The translations under genes were made by a program, and so were the position numbers. This document shows, piece by piece, positions 11,434 to 24,166 of a DNA stretch of 64,000 nt. Source of the stretch: Ailanthus altissimus (lineage: Eukaryota; Streptophyta; Magnoliopsida; Sapindales; Simaroubaceae). Numbering within the stretch: the stretch's first letter is position 1; every line of letters starts with the position of its first letter. The notes beneath the pieces were generated by a model. It was given only the letters and a program-made list of their open reading frames with translations, was not told the DNA's origin and did no database searches. The stretch lies in NCBI GenBank assembly GCA_946807835.1, contig OX327702.1, forward strand, positions 12,772,001 through 12,836,000, in the 5' to 3' direction.

Positions 11434-12639
11434 TGTTTATATTTTTTTGGGTAAATGTAGTTGTCCTATATTGATTGGGATGCTAAAAAACAGTGGGTAC
11501 TACATTTTCAAGTGTTGGAAGTGTAGAACCAAGTCACTGTTCAAGTGAGCACTGGGGCGATACATGCTTAGTGCCATAATATTTATACAAATTAGATGAA
11601 TGCCAGGATGATGTATGGTTCGGCGCTGAGGTATTCCAACAGTGCTGCAATGGTGGTTGCTTAGCACCGCGGCCTTAAAGGTTCTGACCTTAATGCTACG
11701 ACGGTGGAATCATAATGTCACAATGCTTAAAGTATAATAGGTGTCATAATGGTGGCATTTTGGCGCTACAGCGCTAAAGGTATTGACCTTAGCGCTATGG
11801 TAATGGATATTTGGCACCGCGGTATTAGACCTATTCACTCCATTTAATTTTTTTTATTGTATTTATATATATATCTGTTATATAAACTGTAGTGATTTGT
11901 TTGCACTATTAATCACAATGAGTGCCTTACTAGTAAGAGTTAATTGTGCTTATATAAAATAATGTTTGATTATGAATTAGATCCTTATGAGATACAGATA
12001 AATTTTTCAAAATATCTCTTAATAATATTCATTATAAGATAATGTTATATATAGTTAGTCTTGTTAATACGGTGTTAGATAGGTCACCTCGGTCTTTCCT
12101 AATATATCTAAAACACAAGGGATTGGTTGGTGTGATTTTGACTATGCCAGTCAAGTATGAGATACAAATATAAGTATACGTATTACCCAATATTACTAAA
12201 CCATGAGAGTAGTATTAGTAACTTATATTTGACCATTAACAGTTAATCTGAAACATACTTACCTAATATTGCTAAAGCTTGAGGATAATGTATGTTTAGG
12301 ATTAGTGGTAAGAGTTACATGAGATGAAATTGATAATAGTTTTCTATCTTTTGGGTTTTACATTAGCCAATACTACTAAAGCATGAGGCTGGCGTAAAAT
12401 GTTGATTGGGTCTACTTCTCACTATAAAATTTAAAGTGTTTAAACTTTTAGTTTTCCTTTTGAGAGATTAGAGAAAATATGTAAAGTAGTGGGAGAGCAT
12501 ATTTAGATTGAATATATATACTGGTTATATCTATGATCTAAAACATTTTTTAACGATTATGAAATATTCCTCTAGACATCTCCTCTTTTGTCTTATGAAG
12601 ATAAGATAAGATGAGTACGTGCAATCGGTTAGGTATACA
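11434..12639 (+). other. Leader of the copia element with short hairpins
   Basis: No gene is seen. Between about 11530 and 11830 the stretch is less AT-rich and holds short palindromes: AAGGT-TCTG-ACCTT (11678-11691), AAGGT-ATTG-ACCTT (11777-11790) and GGCGC-TACA-GCGCT (11762-11775). Two partly similar blocks (about 11660-11710 and 11760-11810) suggest an old local duplication. Confidence 0.55.
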
Positions 12640-13054
12640 TATTAGATCCACATCAACTATAGGGTGTTGAAAAATAATTATGACTGGCTGATGAATCTTA
12701 GAATTGTTCTAAATTTTGAAAAACTTGGATATATCATTGATTAGAAAATGACTAGATGTGTTTCTTATAATACCTCTTTAGAAAAGGTTGAGATTTATCA
12801 GAAAATGATAAATGATGATTTTGAGAGTTAAGTCATATATCTTTACCTCAATGTCTACTGATCTTCAGAGGAAGCACGTGCATATAAATAATGCAAATAG
12901 TATTGTGCCCCATCTGAAAGAGTTGTTTGATATATCCAAACCAAAGCATGAGAACAAATGCAAAGCAAAGTGTTTTCATTATGGTGAGGTTGGACACTAT
13001 AAAAGTTACTGTCCAGAGTACCTTACCATAACAAAGATAAAATCCCTTAGGTAA
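12640..13054 (+). pseudogene. Copia gag remnant
   Basis: A trace reading YDWLMNLRIVLNFEKLGYII (from about 12680) fits the N-terminal region of plant copia gag. A frame at 12812-13054 ends with AKCFHYGEVGHYKSYCPEYL, a CCHC zinc knuckle whose second cysteine has become tyrosine. Gag forms the virus-like particle and binds the RNA genome in the cytoplasm. At least two stops break the frame, including one near 12828. Integrase follows directly, and no protease motif is legible. Confidence 0.75.
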
Positions 13055-13089
13055 ATAATACGAATTGATCAAAAACTTTAAATAACACA

Positions 13090-16000
13090 AAATTGTGGCA
13101 TATGGGATTAGGTTACATTGGCGTTAGATGTCTAGCCCGTCTAGTTCGGAACGATTAGATACCTGATCTTACCATATATTTCTATTCTGTTTATGAATCT
13201 TGTATCCAAGGAAAAATAACCAAATCGCCTTTTATAGGTGTTGGACACTATGCCACTAATTTATTGGAACTAGTACATAGTAATGTATGTGGTCTAATAA
13301 ATCACACAGCTATGGTGGGTTTCAATACTTCTTTGTCTTTATCGATGGTTGGTTATAATATGGGTATGTATTTTTAATGAGACACAAGTTGAAAACTTTT
13401 GAAATGTTCAAGGAATTTTGACAGGAAGTAGAGAAACAAATCGGCATATATATTAAATGCCTTCAATCAAATTGAGGCGGTGAATACATGACAGGACCTG
13501 ACCCTCTACTATAGACTTCAGCGGCCCTGCCGAGTACCCCGACAAAAGTTCTTACGAACCTAACTAGGTAAGTTGAGAAATTCTACGAGATGAACCCCTT
13601 TTTAATTCTTGCTACTGCTGAGAAGGTCTGGTAATATACATGAAAATGACATCTTAATTTAAAAAAAAAACGAACAGAGTTTCCCCTGTTTTTTAGAAAA
13701 TCCATATAAAACCTGTAAAGAAATATCACTTCTATTTCAAACACATCTCAATACTACAAATTCGAACCTCCGGTCCTTTCCAAATCAAATCCAACCCAAC
13801 TCAATAGTTTCATTTAAATCATAAAATGAGCATACTTATGAAAAGCAAAAAATGATCAAAATAATCTCGAATTCTTTTCTTGTTAGTTCAAAACATACAT
13901 ACAAATATACATGCCTACAACTACTATGCATAAAGTAAAGAGTGCTATTTAGCACATTTACATGTACAAAAATGATCTTCGAATTCGGCCCACTACTCAA
14001 CAATAGGAGAATCAGCAGCTTGCGTACCGAGACCTACACTTGAGAAGGGGGTTTAGAAAACATAAAACACAAAACGAGTGAGCTAAAGGAGCTCAGTGAG
14101 TGCAAATAAGATTTCAAATAAAATAACATTATATATAGATAGCAAATTCTAAAGTACATGCAAAAATCATGCTTCTAAAACTGAGGTAAAACTGTAAAAC
14201 GGTTTCTAATATCATATGCTAATGAAATCTTGTCGAGCGGGTTTTATCTACATCTTTGAAAAACAATATACAAAATCTATATAACATGATAACTGTTGTG
14301 TGCATATAAATGCATAAATGCTATCGGTAAATAAAAATATATTAAAATCCTCACTCGGCTATTTTCTTTCTAAACTGTACCAATAGTAACCCTAAAGCTC
14401 TATACTCACGCAGTGACTCAACTAGCACCGCACACGTGAGTAGGTCATGGGGCACCTCAACTAGCAGCACCCACAATGACATCTCAAGACATCTCACTGG
14501 CTATGCAGCGGAATCCTACATTACATGCATATAGCGAGACAATACCTTGTACACATAGAGCGACTCACATGACTCGACATCCTGACTTCCTGGAGTTAGT
14601 GACACACCCCCAAGACCTGCCCATGTGCACGGGATATACCGGCCGGGTCTAATACAATTATCACCACTATAATCTGAGGGTACCAATGGCCCTTAAAACA
14701 AATGCAGAAATTTTAAAACTGTTTCTCAAATCGAACATGTAAAAGCATGTCTATGACTATATATCAAGATCATAAATCACGTTTATACATCGAAAGCTCA
14801 TAAAACATACATATTCAGTATGCAAAAACATAATAAACAAAAAGTAAAAGAAATGGCAGATTTCCACTCACAACCGTTCTGCGCTTAAAATTTCGCTCTT
14901 GATTTTTGCTCCGTTATCGCTCTCAGTTATCTTTACCTACACGCCATAAAGGACATTTAGAACCAAATCAAATGCTAGATTCTCATTTAACTACTAAATG
15001 CCCTAATCGGCACACAGAGCCCGGATGGATTCTACTTTTCAATTTTTATTTACGGAGCCATTTAATCTAATCTAACTCACCATCCGGCGCTCTGAAAATT
15101 ATTGAACGCCTTATAACTTGGTTGGACATAATTGCCCTTCACCTTTCCAAAATGGACAATTATGTCCCATTATCTTCATTTTTGGTTTTTCCATCAACCA
15201 TATACATTCAATTTACAATATGCACCATTTACACACAACAACTCAATCAAAACACCACTCAATCCCTAACTTTCCTAAAGTGGCAGAATTTCACCCTAGG
15301 TTCCAACACATTCCTTTTCTAAATTTCTTGTTCCAATTACAACAAAATCAAGCCAATTTCATTCTAAAGCCCTAATTACAACCAATTGAAATCTCTACAT
15401 CAAAATCACCAAAAACTCTAATTCTTACCTTGCCAAATTCTTCAAATTGATGACTCTTTCAAGCTCCACACTAGACTTCAACTCAATCTAAGCCAAGAAT
15501 ACACACAAGAACATCAATTAAAGCATTCTTGAAAGCTCACTTATCAAACTCATAAAACAATGCTTTTCTTACCTCTTTTTCTTGAATTTCCACTAATTGA
15601 GACTTCAATTGAGCTTAGGGATTGGTATGTAACCTTAATTTGGCTTGATTAAGCATGAAAAAAAAAACTAAAATTTCACTGTAGTAACCCTCTTTCACCT
15701 TGCAAAAAATTGGGTCTCTTTTTGTTGCTCTAAGTGTTGGCTTTTGATCTCTTGAAAATTCTACAAACTTCTAACATATATATAGTGCTCCCTTAATTGA
15801 CCATTTGGCTCTTCAACTTACTCAAAACTTCTAATTTGCCATTAGTTCAAATGGAAAGATTTAATTGGTTCCTTTGTAACTATCTAGTTAGAATAGTCAA
15901 AGGAACTAACTAGAGTTTCCAACTTGGCAATCCATGAGATTGCTTCTAATTGGTCCATTCCTTAATATATGAATTGTATTTCTCAACAAATGCTTGTTCC

Positions 16001-16713
16001 ATACATCACCCTTAAATGGAAATTCATGTAGTAATTTAGAATTTTCTTTTCCAAGCCAATATAGAAAATTTTCAAAAATATTCTAGGGTCGTCCGATTCT
16101 CCAACCACGTGTAAAATTACCAAATTAGGTCTAATATCTCTCATGTGCATCATAACAAAAAATATGTCTAATAGGGTTAAAACCGGATAACCCTACGGTG
16201 CCTTCATTACTCTATACCTGAAATCTAGGCGCCAATACTACTAATAGGGATTGGATATTACAATACATGAGTAATGAATTCACAGAATATTTAAAGGAGA
16301 ATATGATTCTCACTCAGTATAGTACTCTAGGTAATCCTCAACAAAATTGTGTTTCTAAGAAAAGGAATTAAAATTTATTAAATATGGTCTAATCGATATT
16401 GATTTTCACCTATCTTACAAATTATCTACGGGGTTATGCTTTAGAGACTATTTCTCACTTGTTGAATGGAGTTCAATCAAAGGCCGTTCTTACAACTCTG
16501 TATAACATATGAGTCGGAAGGAAATTGACTTTTAAGTATTTTAAGATTTGGGGCTATCCTACTTATGTAAAAGTTATGCAACAAGATAAATTTGCACACA
16601 ATGGGTACAAGTATCGGCTCATTAGATTTTCCAAACATTCTATGGGATATCGATTCTATGATCTAAAGGAACAAAACATGTTCATTACTCGTAATGCTAC
16701 TTTTCTACAGAAA
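13090..16713 (+). pseudogene. Copia integrase remnant, split by S2
   Basis: The first half (13090-13488) reads LWHMGLGYIG, a GAG-pre-integrase block, then GKITKSPFIGVG, LLELVHSNVCG and IKCLQSN in shifting frames. The second half (16263 on) resumes with EFTEYLKENMILTQYST, and ends with a frame at 16525-16713 holding FKIWGYPTYVKVMQQDK and YRFYDLKEQNMFITRNATF, typical of the C-terminal part of plant copia integrase. The two halves join exactly when S2 and one ATACA copy are removed. Stops are frequent. Confidence 0.8.
13489..16262 (-). mobile_element. Tekay-like solo LTR S2
   Basis: On the plus strand it starts TGACAGGACCTG and ends GGATATTACA, the reverse complement of S1, with perfect target copies ATACA at 13484-13488 and 16263-16267. 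The length is 2774 bp. A minus-strand TATA box lies at 15777-15784. It sits inside the copia integrase, whose reading resumes directly after it. Short frames such as 15118-15375 are chance and recur in S1 and S3 because the LTRs are alike. Confidence 0.93.
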
Positions 16714-16811
16714 TAGTTTCTTATGGGATATGGGGATTGTAGAAGAATTAAACTTGATAGAAGTTAATCCATAAGTTTATGAACTGATGATGGAACCTCG
16801 TACTCAATCAA

Positions 16812-17850
16812 GTGAGATACAAGTTAGAAAGGAGCTCAAGGCCACCTGTTAGGTATTGTATGATTCCTGGAGATGCCTTTGAGGTTTTCTTAGTTGAAAA
16901 AAATGATCTTTTAACTTATAAAGAAGCAATGTTGGACATCAATTTGGGAAAATGGCTAGAACCCATGAAATCCAAGATTAACTCTATGTATGACAATTAA
17001 GTCTAAGACTTAGTTGAGCTTCTTAAAGAAATTATTCCTATTAGTTATAAATGGTTATACAGGTGGAAGCGTGAGCCCGATGAAAAGGTAGAAACCTCTA
17101 AAACTTGACTAGTTGCAAAAGGTTATACTCAACGATCTATGATTGATTATAAGAAAACCATTTTACTAGTGGCCATGCTAAAGTCAAATCGAATTCTATT
17201 GGTAATTACAACATATTATGATTTTCAGATATGGTAAATGATGTAAAGATGACTTTTCTAAACATATATCTTGAGGTAGAGATATTTATGGAGCAACCTG
17301 AAGGTTTTACATTAAACCTAACTTTTATTTTAGTGTCTAAATTGAAAAAGTCCATTTATGGAATTAAACAAGTTTCCTGAAACTGGAATCTTCATTTTGA
17401 TGAAGTAATAAGAGGATCTAGTTGCATTAAAAAAAATAAAGAGGAAATATATATGTATAGAAAGGTCAGTAGGAGCACGATTGTCTTTCTTATTCTATAC
17501 ATGGATGACATACTTATTATCAGAAATAATATTGGTATGTTACAATCAATTAAGAGTTATTTGAGTAAGAAATTCTCCATGAAGGATTTGGGAGAAGCTT
17601 TATATATATTGGGTATAAAGCTTTACAAAGATTGAGCTAAGAGGTTGGTAGGACTCTCCCAATCCTCGTACATAAAAAGTGTTCTTGAAAGGTATTACTT
17701 TAAAAACTATAACACAGTGAATGTACTTTTCAAATATGCCAATCATCTTTCTAGAAAGATGTGTCCTCAAAAGGAAGATTAAAGGGTTAGAATGTCTAAC
17801 ATACCATATGCATAAGTTGTTACAAGCTAGTATCAGTCTGATCTAGGTAG
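16812..17850 (+). pseudogene. Copia reverse transcriptase remnant
   Basis: Pieces in order: FEVFLVEKNDLLTYKEAM and KWLEPMKSKINSMYDN (16812-17000), YKWLYRWKREPDEK, LVAKGYTQRS, then FLILYMDDILIIRNN (YMDD at 17498-17509), SMKDLGEALYILGIKLYKD and GLSQSSYIKSVLERY. These are the canonical blocks of plant copia RT, which copies element RNA into cDNA. The YMDD active site is intact, but several stops and frameshifts separate the blocks. Confidence 0.85.
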
Positions 17851-18088
17851 CGACCAATGGATGGCCATGAAACATATCTTGAAATACCTTAAAGGTGTAA
17901 AGGATAAGTTTTTGATTTGTAAAGAGGGTGACTTAAAAGTGAGGGGATATATTGATTCATACTTCCAGTCTAATTCAGATTATATAAAGTCTATATCTAG
18001 ATATGTGTTTCTCTTCAATGGTGTCGTAGTCACTTGGAAGAGTGTCAAATAAACGTCTTTAGCAAATTTTACCATGGAGGTAGAATAC
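17851..18088 (+). pseudogene. Copia RNase H remnant
   Basis: A frame at 17861-18052 reads MAMKHILKYLKGVKDKFLIC, then GYIDSYFQSNSDYIKSISRY and FNGVVVTWKSVK, matching copia RNase H; the expected first catalytic aspartate is kept in YIDS. A stop follows the lysine, but the frame-related trace MEVEYC continues to the 3' LTR. Confidence 0.8.
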
Positions 18089-18318
18089 TGTTGGAACTGG
18101 TGCTTACGTGCCATTCCAGTATTGTATGAATATTAATTGTTTAATATTTATACAATAAGCATTTCGAATAAAATCATTAATATTATATATATATAGTAAG
18201 ATGCTTGTAACACTTCAGACATTGTATAATCTGAAGGAGTTCAGATCTTGTCTAAAGAAGTTTAGACCAGCGCTAAAAGTTTGCTGCACTAATAGTTATA
18301 AGTGTTAAGAGCTAGCAT
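18089..18318 (+). repeat. Truncated 3' LTR of the copia element
   Basis: It starts TGTTGGAACTGGTGCTTACG and follows the 5' LTR for about 230 bp, then stops matching near 18318, where an unrelated gypsy fragment begins. Deletion or recombination removed the rest. Confidence 0.75.
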
Positions 18319-18740
18319 TACTAAGGTAGTTATTCTTAATTTATTTACAATTGAATTTCCAGAGATTAGAAATAAGTTAGTTGGGGGCTATGAAGTGCAC
18401 TTGAAAATACATATTTATTAAGAGCTTCAATCATCATTTTACATTTAGAATACTATTATTTTTAGCATTTTTGTAGTTTTAAACTAGAAAAAAAGTGTTG
18501 TCCTTAGTGATTAATGGATATTTTTGTGCAAGTTTAGTAAAATAGATATAACTCTGAATCTAAAATTCGAAATGAAAAAATCTTAAACCTAGAGAAGAAT
18601 GACTCAATTCTACACAAGTTTCATATTTGGACCGTATCTCACAATATACGTATCCAAGTATTATAATTCTAGAAGCTACTAAAATATGACTCAATTATCT
18701 ACAACTCTTATGTCTATAACAAAGTCAAATTCAGCCAGCT
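18319..18740 (+). mobile_element. 3' end of an A/B-type element, plus strand
   Basis: From 18391 (TGAAGTGCACTTGAAAATAC) the sequence matches the start of the element B LTR read on its own strand, including TTTGGACCGTATCTCA and later blocks. Before it, AGATTAGAAATAAGTTAGTT and a G-rich run (TTGGGGGC) match the region next to the 3' LTR of B, where the polypurine tract should be. It shows that a third member of the family existed here, in the opposite direction. The right end is cut near 18740. Confidence 0.7.
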
Positions 18741-20180
18741 TCATAGTCAAGTGTGCTGCAATTCCATGGACGGTTTGGTAGCCAACAATTGTTTTCCACT
18801 AAGTACAAAATAGTAACTATTGTGTATCCATCATAAATTACATGCCTATCATACTGCCATGATCGCCCAAAAGAATGTGCCCCTTATGCATTGGCACCAT
18901 ATCACATAAAATCTTATCTTTATACTTCCTAATTTAGAATGAAATAGCACAGTTTATTTACTTTAACTTCTCAACAATCAATCAACTATTGTAGCTTATA
19001 CAGCCGAGGATGTTTGAAAGTTATTAGATTCAATATTTTTTACCAAACTAGTGCTAACCACATTAGTACAACTCCCTCTAACAATAGTCATGCTACATAT
19101 CTTATCATTAACATAGCATCCAGTATGAAAAATATTATTACATTGTATCTTTTCATCCTTTTTGATTTGCACACTAAGAGCTCTCATTGCAACCAAAAAC
19201 TCTCTATGAACCTAATACTTAATGTCAAGCATCCTCTAAATTTGGTATAGGCTTATCATCAGACTCAACTTCAGTCTCAATATTACCATAAACTTTCAAA
19301 ATCATCACTTTTTATTTATGCATTAAGATGCAATATGACATATTCCTAAACCCTTAAAGCATTTGATATCTCTATTTCTAAAAGCTTGGGAATCAGATTT
19401 ACAATTGTTTAGTACGCCTCTAGCTTTTTTATTTTTAGAGGTTTTAGCCTTAGGCATTCTATCCTTTTTGTTCCAATTCAGTTTCTAGGATGAAATAGAA
19501 CTCGTATTCTGCCCACCCATTCCTCTTCAATTATTGCTCTATTTTTATAACCATGTGCACCATGTCATAAAACTCAACATAATATTGTAACTCCACTACG
19601 TTTGCAATCTCAAAATTTAAACCAACTAGGAACCTAACCATAGTAGTTTCTCAGTCCTCCTCCATATTAGCTCAAATCATGGCTATTTCTATCTCCATAT
19701 GTTAGTCTATAACACTTTTAGACATTTGAGTAAGACTTTGCAAATTTCGCAATAAGTTAGTAGTAACTTGGAATATATCTCCTTATTATAGCTTTAATCT
19801 CTTCCTATGTTGAGATGAGCCTTTCACAATTTTGTCTCCTGCTCAAAACAAGTTGATCTTACTAAATAATAGCATTGTTAGTAAATTCTATAGCGACTAA
19901 CCTTACCTTTTTTAATTTGTGAAAATTAAATACTAACTCCAAATAAGCTTCAAGATTAATTTTGCCTTGAAAAGCTGGAATTTTCATCTTAATGTTTCCT
20001 AAGTTGTTATCAACCTTATCTCTATATCTAATCATTTATCTTCATTCCCACACCCAAATCTTCCTAAATTAACATTAGAGACACAGTCATCATCATCGAG
20101 GTCATCCTTATAGTGACTTCATAATCATACCTAAGTGGATTCCTTTCTCTCCGTTGCACGTTCTGAGCTTAATGTGAACC
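18741..20180 (-). pseudogene. Gag-protease remnant of a CRM/Reina-like gypsy element
   Basis: Minus-strand traces in order: a gag block (MKIPAFQGKINLEAYLE, from about 19985), NVVELQYYVEFYDMVHM (about 19600), then VAMRALSVQIKKDEKIQCNN and CSMTIVRGSCTNVVSTSLV (18996-19196), and finally PMHKGHILLG (about 18850). The protease motif reads RGSCTN where this family normally has DSGSCTN or similar, so the catalytic aspartate is lost. Gag packages RNA and protease matures the polyprotein. Many stops are present. Frames in the opposite direction here are chance. Confidence 0.75.
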
Positions 20181-20485
20181 TCACAAAGAAAAGTGAGACC
20201 CGACGCTCAATTAGGGTCTTTTGTAAGGATTCTTCTAATTTAAATTCACAAACTAATAAAAATAAGGACCTTGACTCGTTATCTATTTAGAGATAAGAAC
20301 CAAAGAACAAGAAAAGGGGTAGATGCCACACTCAAAATAGATTAGATATATTATGAGCGATAAGACAATAATGAACGCTACAAGATAGAAAATCATATAA
20401 ATTCTGAATTTTTTTTTGAAAAAATAAGAGAAAACTCTTAATAATATTAATGTTATAAATGGTTTTACTTCTCAACCTTTATAGT
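20181..20485 (-). repeat. LTR/leader remnant of the same CRM/Reina-like family
   Basis: Read on the minus strand, TAAGAGTTTTCTCTT and GATAACGAGTCAAGG match the plus-strand LTR fragment at 37740-37922 in the same order. It lies upstream of the gag remnant, where a 5' LTR and leader belong. It ends where the copia solo LTR starts. Confidence 0.65.
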
Positions 20486-22676
20486 TGTTAGGGTTATGCC
20501 GACGTGCTATCCTAGTTTTGTATAAATATTTGATATCTATAAATAGTATATTTTATTATATCACTTATTATTTCTTAATAATATGGTTTAATGCTTGTTA
20601 CGCTACAGACTCTGTATTATCTAAAGAGTTCAGATGCAATCTAAAGGAGTTTAGATTGGTGCTAAGAGTTAGTAAATATTCTAAGAGTTGGAACATTATC
20701 TGTAACAGGACAAAAACCTTAGAATATACTTATAATGATATAGTTGCAAGAGTTGTAATGGGTTGCTAGGATGTGTCATTATGCAAGCATGTTCTTAAAT
20801 ATATTGTTCCTGATCTACTTCTACTAATGCAGGTTTGTTGCTAGATCCTATTAATTCACATAGATCAATATATATCTATATCTGTAGGGTACAGTTGATC
20901 GTTCCTAGCTAACCAGGATCTTGGAGATTATATAGGCATATATAAATATTTAATTAGGACTAAGTACTGAACAGACTCATGAGGACCCCAATAGACATCC
21001 TATGTTGCCATTAATGAAAGGTCCTCTCGAGTTGAGTTGTATACGTGGTCCTCTGACCTGAGCACCACGATAGGCTTGTGAGTGATCCACTATGCTTTGG
21101 TTCCACACATGTTAGAGACCTTTTATGGTCTAACCGCTGGGTATGGTCAGATGCTCATGGATTTCGGTGCGTGCAGATACGGGATCCATCAATTCTCATA
21201 GGGAGTGATATATCTAGATACTCCAAGATAGTATCTCAAAAAAGACTTGTAGCCATAAGCAACTAACTGAGAAAGGTGTTTCCATAGGGTTAAATAATAT
21301 GGCAAAGAGTTTGCTTATATTGTTCAATGAGATACCATTTTGGAGATAGGTTTATGGATGAGCACATGAAAATTTGATGTTGTTGATCTATGTCTCCACA
21401 CATCCAAGATATATATGATGGAAGGACTATACGTATATGTTGTAACCTCAACTTGTATGGTTCAATGTGCTGATTTGTAATATTCGTTATGTATGTGTAG
21501 GGCTGGCTAACAGACTTATGGAATAGTTTCATTTGATGAATCAGATGTGGATCTAGGGAGTCCCGCGATATGGGGTGTACTCATTGTGCACTAGGGCAGA
21601 GTACTAGATTAAATTGTTTAATCCAGTAATATCCAGCACTACTACGAGAATGCGTGCGTGTCCGTGTTTAATTCACAAAAGTTTTAATAAGTTTAATTGA
21701 TCTTAATTTTGAACAGGTAATGAACTTAAATTAATGCATTGTATCTTTTGAACTATCACGGAGTGAGATCCATATAAACAGTCAAAACCTCAATAACTTA
21801 GAGATATAATTTCATGGGTCGTAGGAACATATATTTGCAAGATAGAATTTAATAATTAATGTCCACCTAAGATATATGCAGTACTTGATCATTAGAATCT
21901 GTAAATTGATTTACAAATATAGATATATTAAGAAGTGATCATTAGAGCATTCAGTGACTTAAGAGTAAATAAACAATTAAAGAGGCAAGATAGTTTTTCA
22001 ACGCCTAGCTTTAATTATAGACTTTTATTTTTTCAAGGCCTAGAGGGCCAATTAAGTGGTTATTGTTGGTCTAATGACCAAGCCAATTTAATTAAAAAGA
22101 GTTTTAATTAAATGGACTTCTATTTTATAACATGAGTTACTAGAGTACAGCCCTTGGCTTTTAGTGGAATAGCCTGGGGTTAACTTAGAAGATTTGGTGT
22201 ATTATGAGATAATAAGGATTAGGCCTTTTAAGTTGGAGCTAGAAAGCCTACGGGTCTTGCAGTCCCTCTACTAGCTCAAATCCTAATCAAACATTAATTT
22301 CTTAATCCTAATTAAATTCTAAATACCCTAAGGAGATCCCTATATATATAAGAGGTATGTAATAAGAAAAGAGACTATAACCATACAGAGAAAAAATATT
22401 TTACGTGTTCTTACGTGGGAAAAGAATTTAATTAATACCATTCTCAGATTTGGGTATAAGTGGTTTTAGAGATTAAGAAAGATCCACACGCCCATATGTG
22501 TTGAGTTTGAAGATTGAGGGTAGTAGAGAAGATTGCAGCCAATCAATTCAAGATCTGCTATAACGAGGAATTGAGGTAATCTTTTATCCCTATATATGTA
22601 ATTATGAACAAGACGATCTGGCTTTCGCTGCGTTTATTTTTATAAAAAAAAATATTTTTATTTTACCAAACCAACA
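20486..22676 (+). mobile_element. Copia solo LTR (plus)
   Basis: It starts TGTTAGGGTTATGCCGACG and follows the other copia LTRs, including AATATATTGTTCC and the GGACTAAGTAC block; the proposed end is CCAAACCAACA at 22676, giving 2191 bp. No internal copia sequence follows. The flanks (ATAGT left, CCTAC right) do not match, so either the end is misplaced or the flanks were rearranged. The next 170 bp hold nothing recognisable. Confidence 0.65.
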
Positions 22677-22849
22677 CCTACAACTACCAATACTGAAATT
22701 TTACTTCAAAACTAATTGTTAAACTGTTAACCACACCAATAAATATAGTTGTAGGCTCTTGGAAGTTTCTCATTACATGGGTTACTGCTGGCAATTTAAA
22801 TTGCTAACAATGCAATTGCCATTAATGAAATATCCATCATATCCCTCAT

Positions 22850-24166
22850 CAATATGCCATCTTAGTATCTATCCACAATCATAAAAATTGAATCTTTACC
22901 ACGTTTAGACTAGGCAAACCTAACACAAAGTCCATTAATATATAAATCCAAGGCTTACTAGGAATAGGTAGTGATGTGTATAAACTATGAGATTGCACTC
23001 GGGATTTTGCTTACCTACATGTGACACATCTATTATAAATTCTCTCAACATCTCTTTTCATGTGTGGCCAATAAAAGTGTTTTTACAAAACGGATAAAAG
23101 TGTTTTTACAAAACCAAAAATCATGGTCTAAAAGATACAATTCTTTAATATGCTCAAAACCAAATTATTTTGCATCAAGAGTAAAAATTAATACTTACCT
23201 TTAAGAAAGTGCATCGGCAACGATGTTTTCCTTACCTTACTTGTATCGGATGATATATAGAAATATCTTGATGAATTCCACCCAAACTACATGTCTCCTA
23301 TTCAACTTATGTTGGCCTTTCAAATGCTTTAAGAACTTATAATCGGTGTGAATCACAAACTCCTTAGGCCAAAGGTAGTGTTGTCACATTTCTAATGCTC
23401 AAACTAATGCATATAATTCTTTATCATAAGTAGGGTAGTTTAAGGTTGCCCCGCTTAATTTCTCACTGAAATACGCTATTAGTTTTCCTCCTTGTATAAG
23501 AACCCAACCTATACCCATACCTGAAGCATCACATTCAATTTCAAAGGTTTCAGTAAAATCAAGCAAAGCAAGTAAATGAGCATAAGTTAATTTTTCCTTG
23601 ATCAATTGGAACACCTTCTTTTGTTTGTCTCCCTATTTGAATTCAACATTCTTCGTGATGACTTCGGTAAGCAGTGCAGTGATGCTGCTAAAGTCTTTCA
23701 CAAACCTCCTGTAAAAACTAGCGAGTCCATGAAAACTACGAAGACTCATGGGACTCAGCCATTCTTGAATTGCATAAAAGTACTCGGCCCGTTAGGTAAT
23801 CTAAATGGCATAACTAACCACTCATATAAAATTATATTTCATTTTAAAATCAGTTTTTCATTCTTTGCGCTCTTTCATTCTTATTTGATGATACCCACCC
23901 TTTAAATCAATCTTAAAAAATACATAAGCACAATAAAATTCATCTAATATATCATCTAAGCGAAGAATAGGATGACGATACTTTACTATTATATTGTTGA
24001 TTGCTTAACAATCAAGGCACATTCTCCATGTTCTATCTTTCTTAGGAACTAAAATCACTTGCAAAGTGCACAGACTCATTCTTTCCCTTACGTACCCATT
24101 TTCTATCAATTCACTAACTTGCCTTTATAGCTCATTTGCCTCCCCGAGATTACTTCAATAGGCTGG
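22850..24166 (-). pseudogene. Element C: RT end, RNase H and integrase start
   Basis: Minus strand, in order: RT traces (QVSELIENGYV, LVPKKDRTWRMCLDC, KIDLKGGYHQIRMKE), then RNase H at 23399-23614 ([33 protein letters not shown]) and [15 protein letters not shown], then the integrase zinc region (HFYWPHMKRDVERI, CVTCR) and a core start (WIYILMDFVLGLPS). These are CRM/Reina-like gypsy pol blocks. The part between the RT core and thumb is deleted. At 24166 the reading stops inside RT and resumes after element B at 36241. Confidence 0.8.

Larger units (their letters stand above)
6667..18318 (+). mobile_element. Copia element inserted in element A
   Basis: The order is 5' LTR, primer site, long leader, gag, integrase, RT, RNase H and a truncated 3' LTR, which is the Ty1/copia gene order (integrase before RT). 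The 5' LTR starts TGTTGGGGATGG and the 3' LTR TGTTGGAACTGG. The right part of the 3' LTR is lost after about 18318, so a target-site duplication cannot be verified. Two Tekay-like solo LTRs lie inside it. All frames carry stops. Confidence 0.85.
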
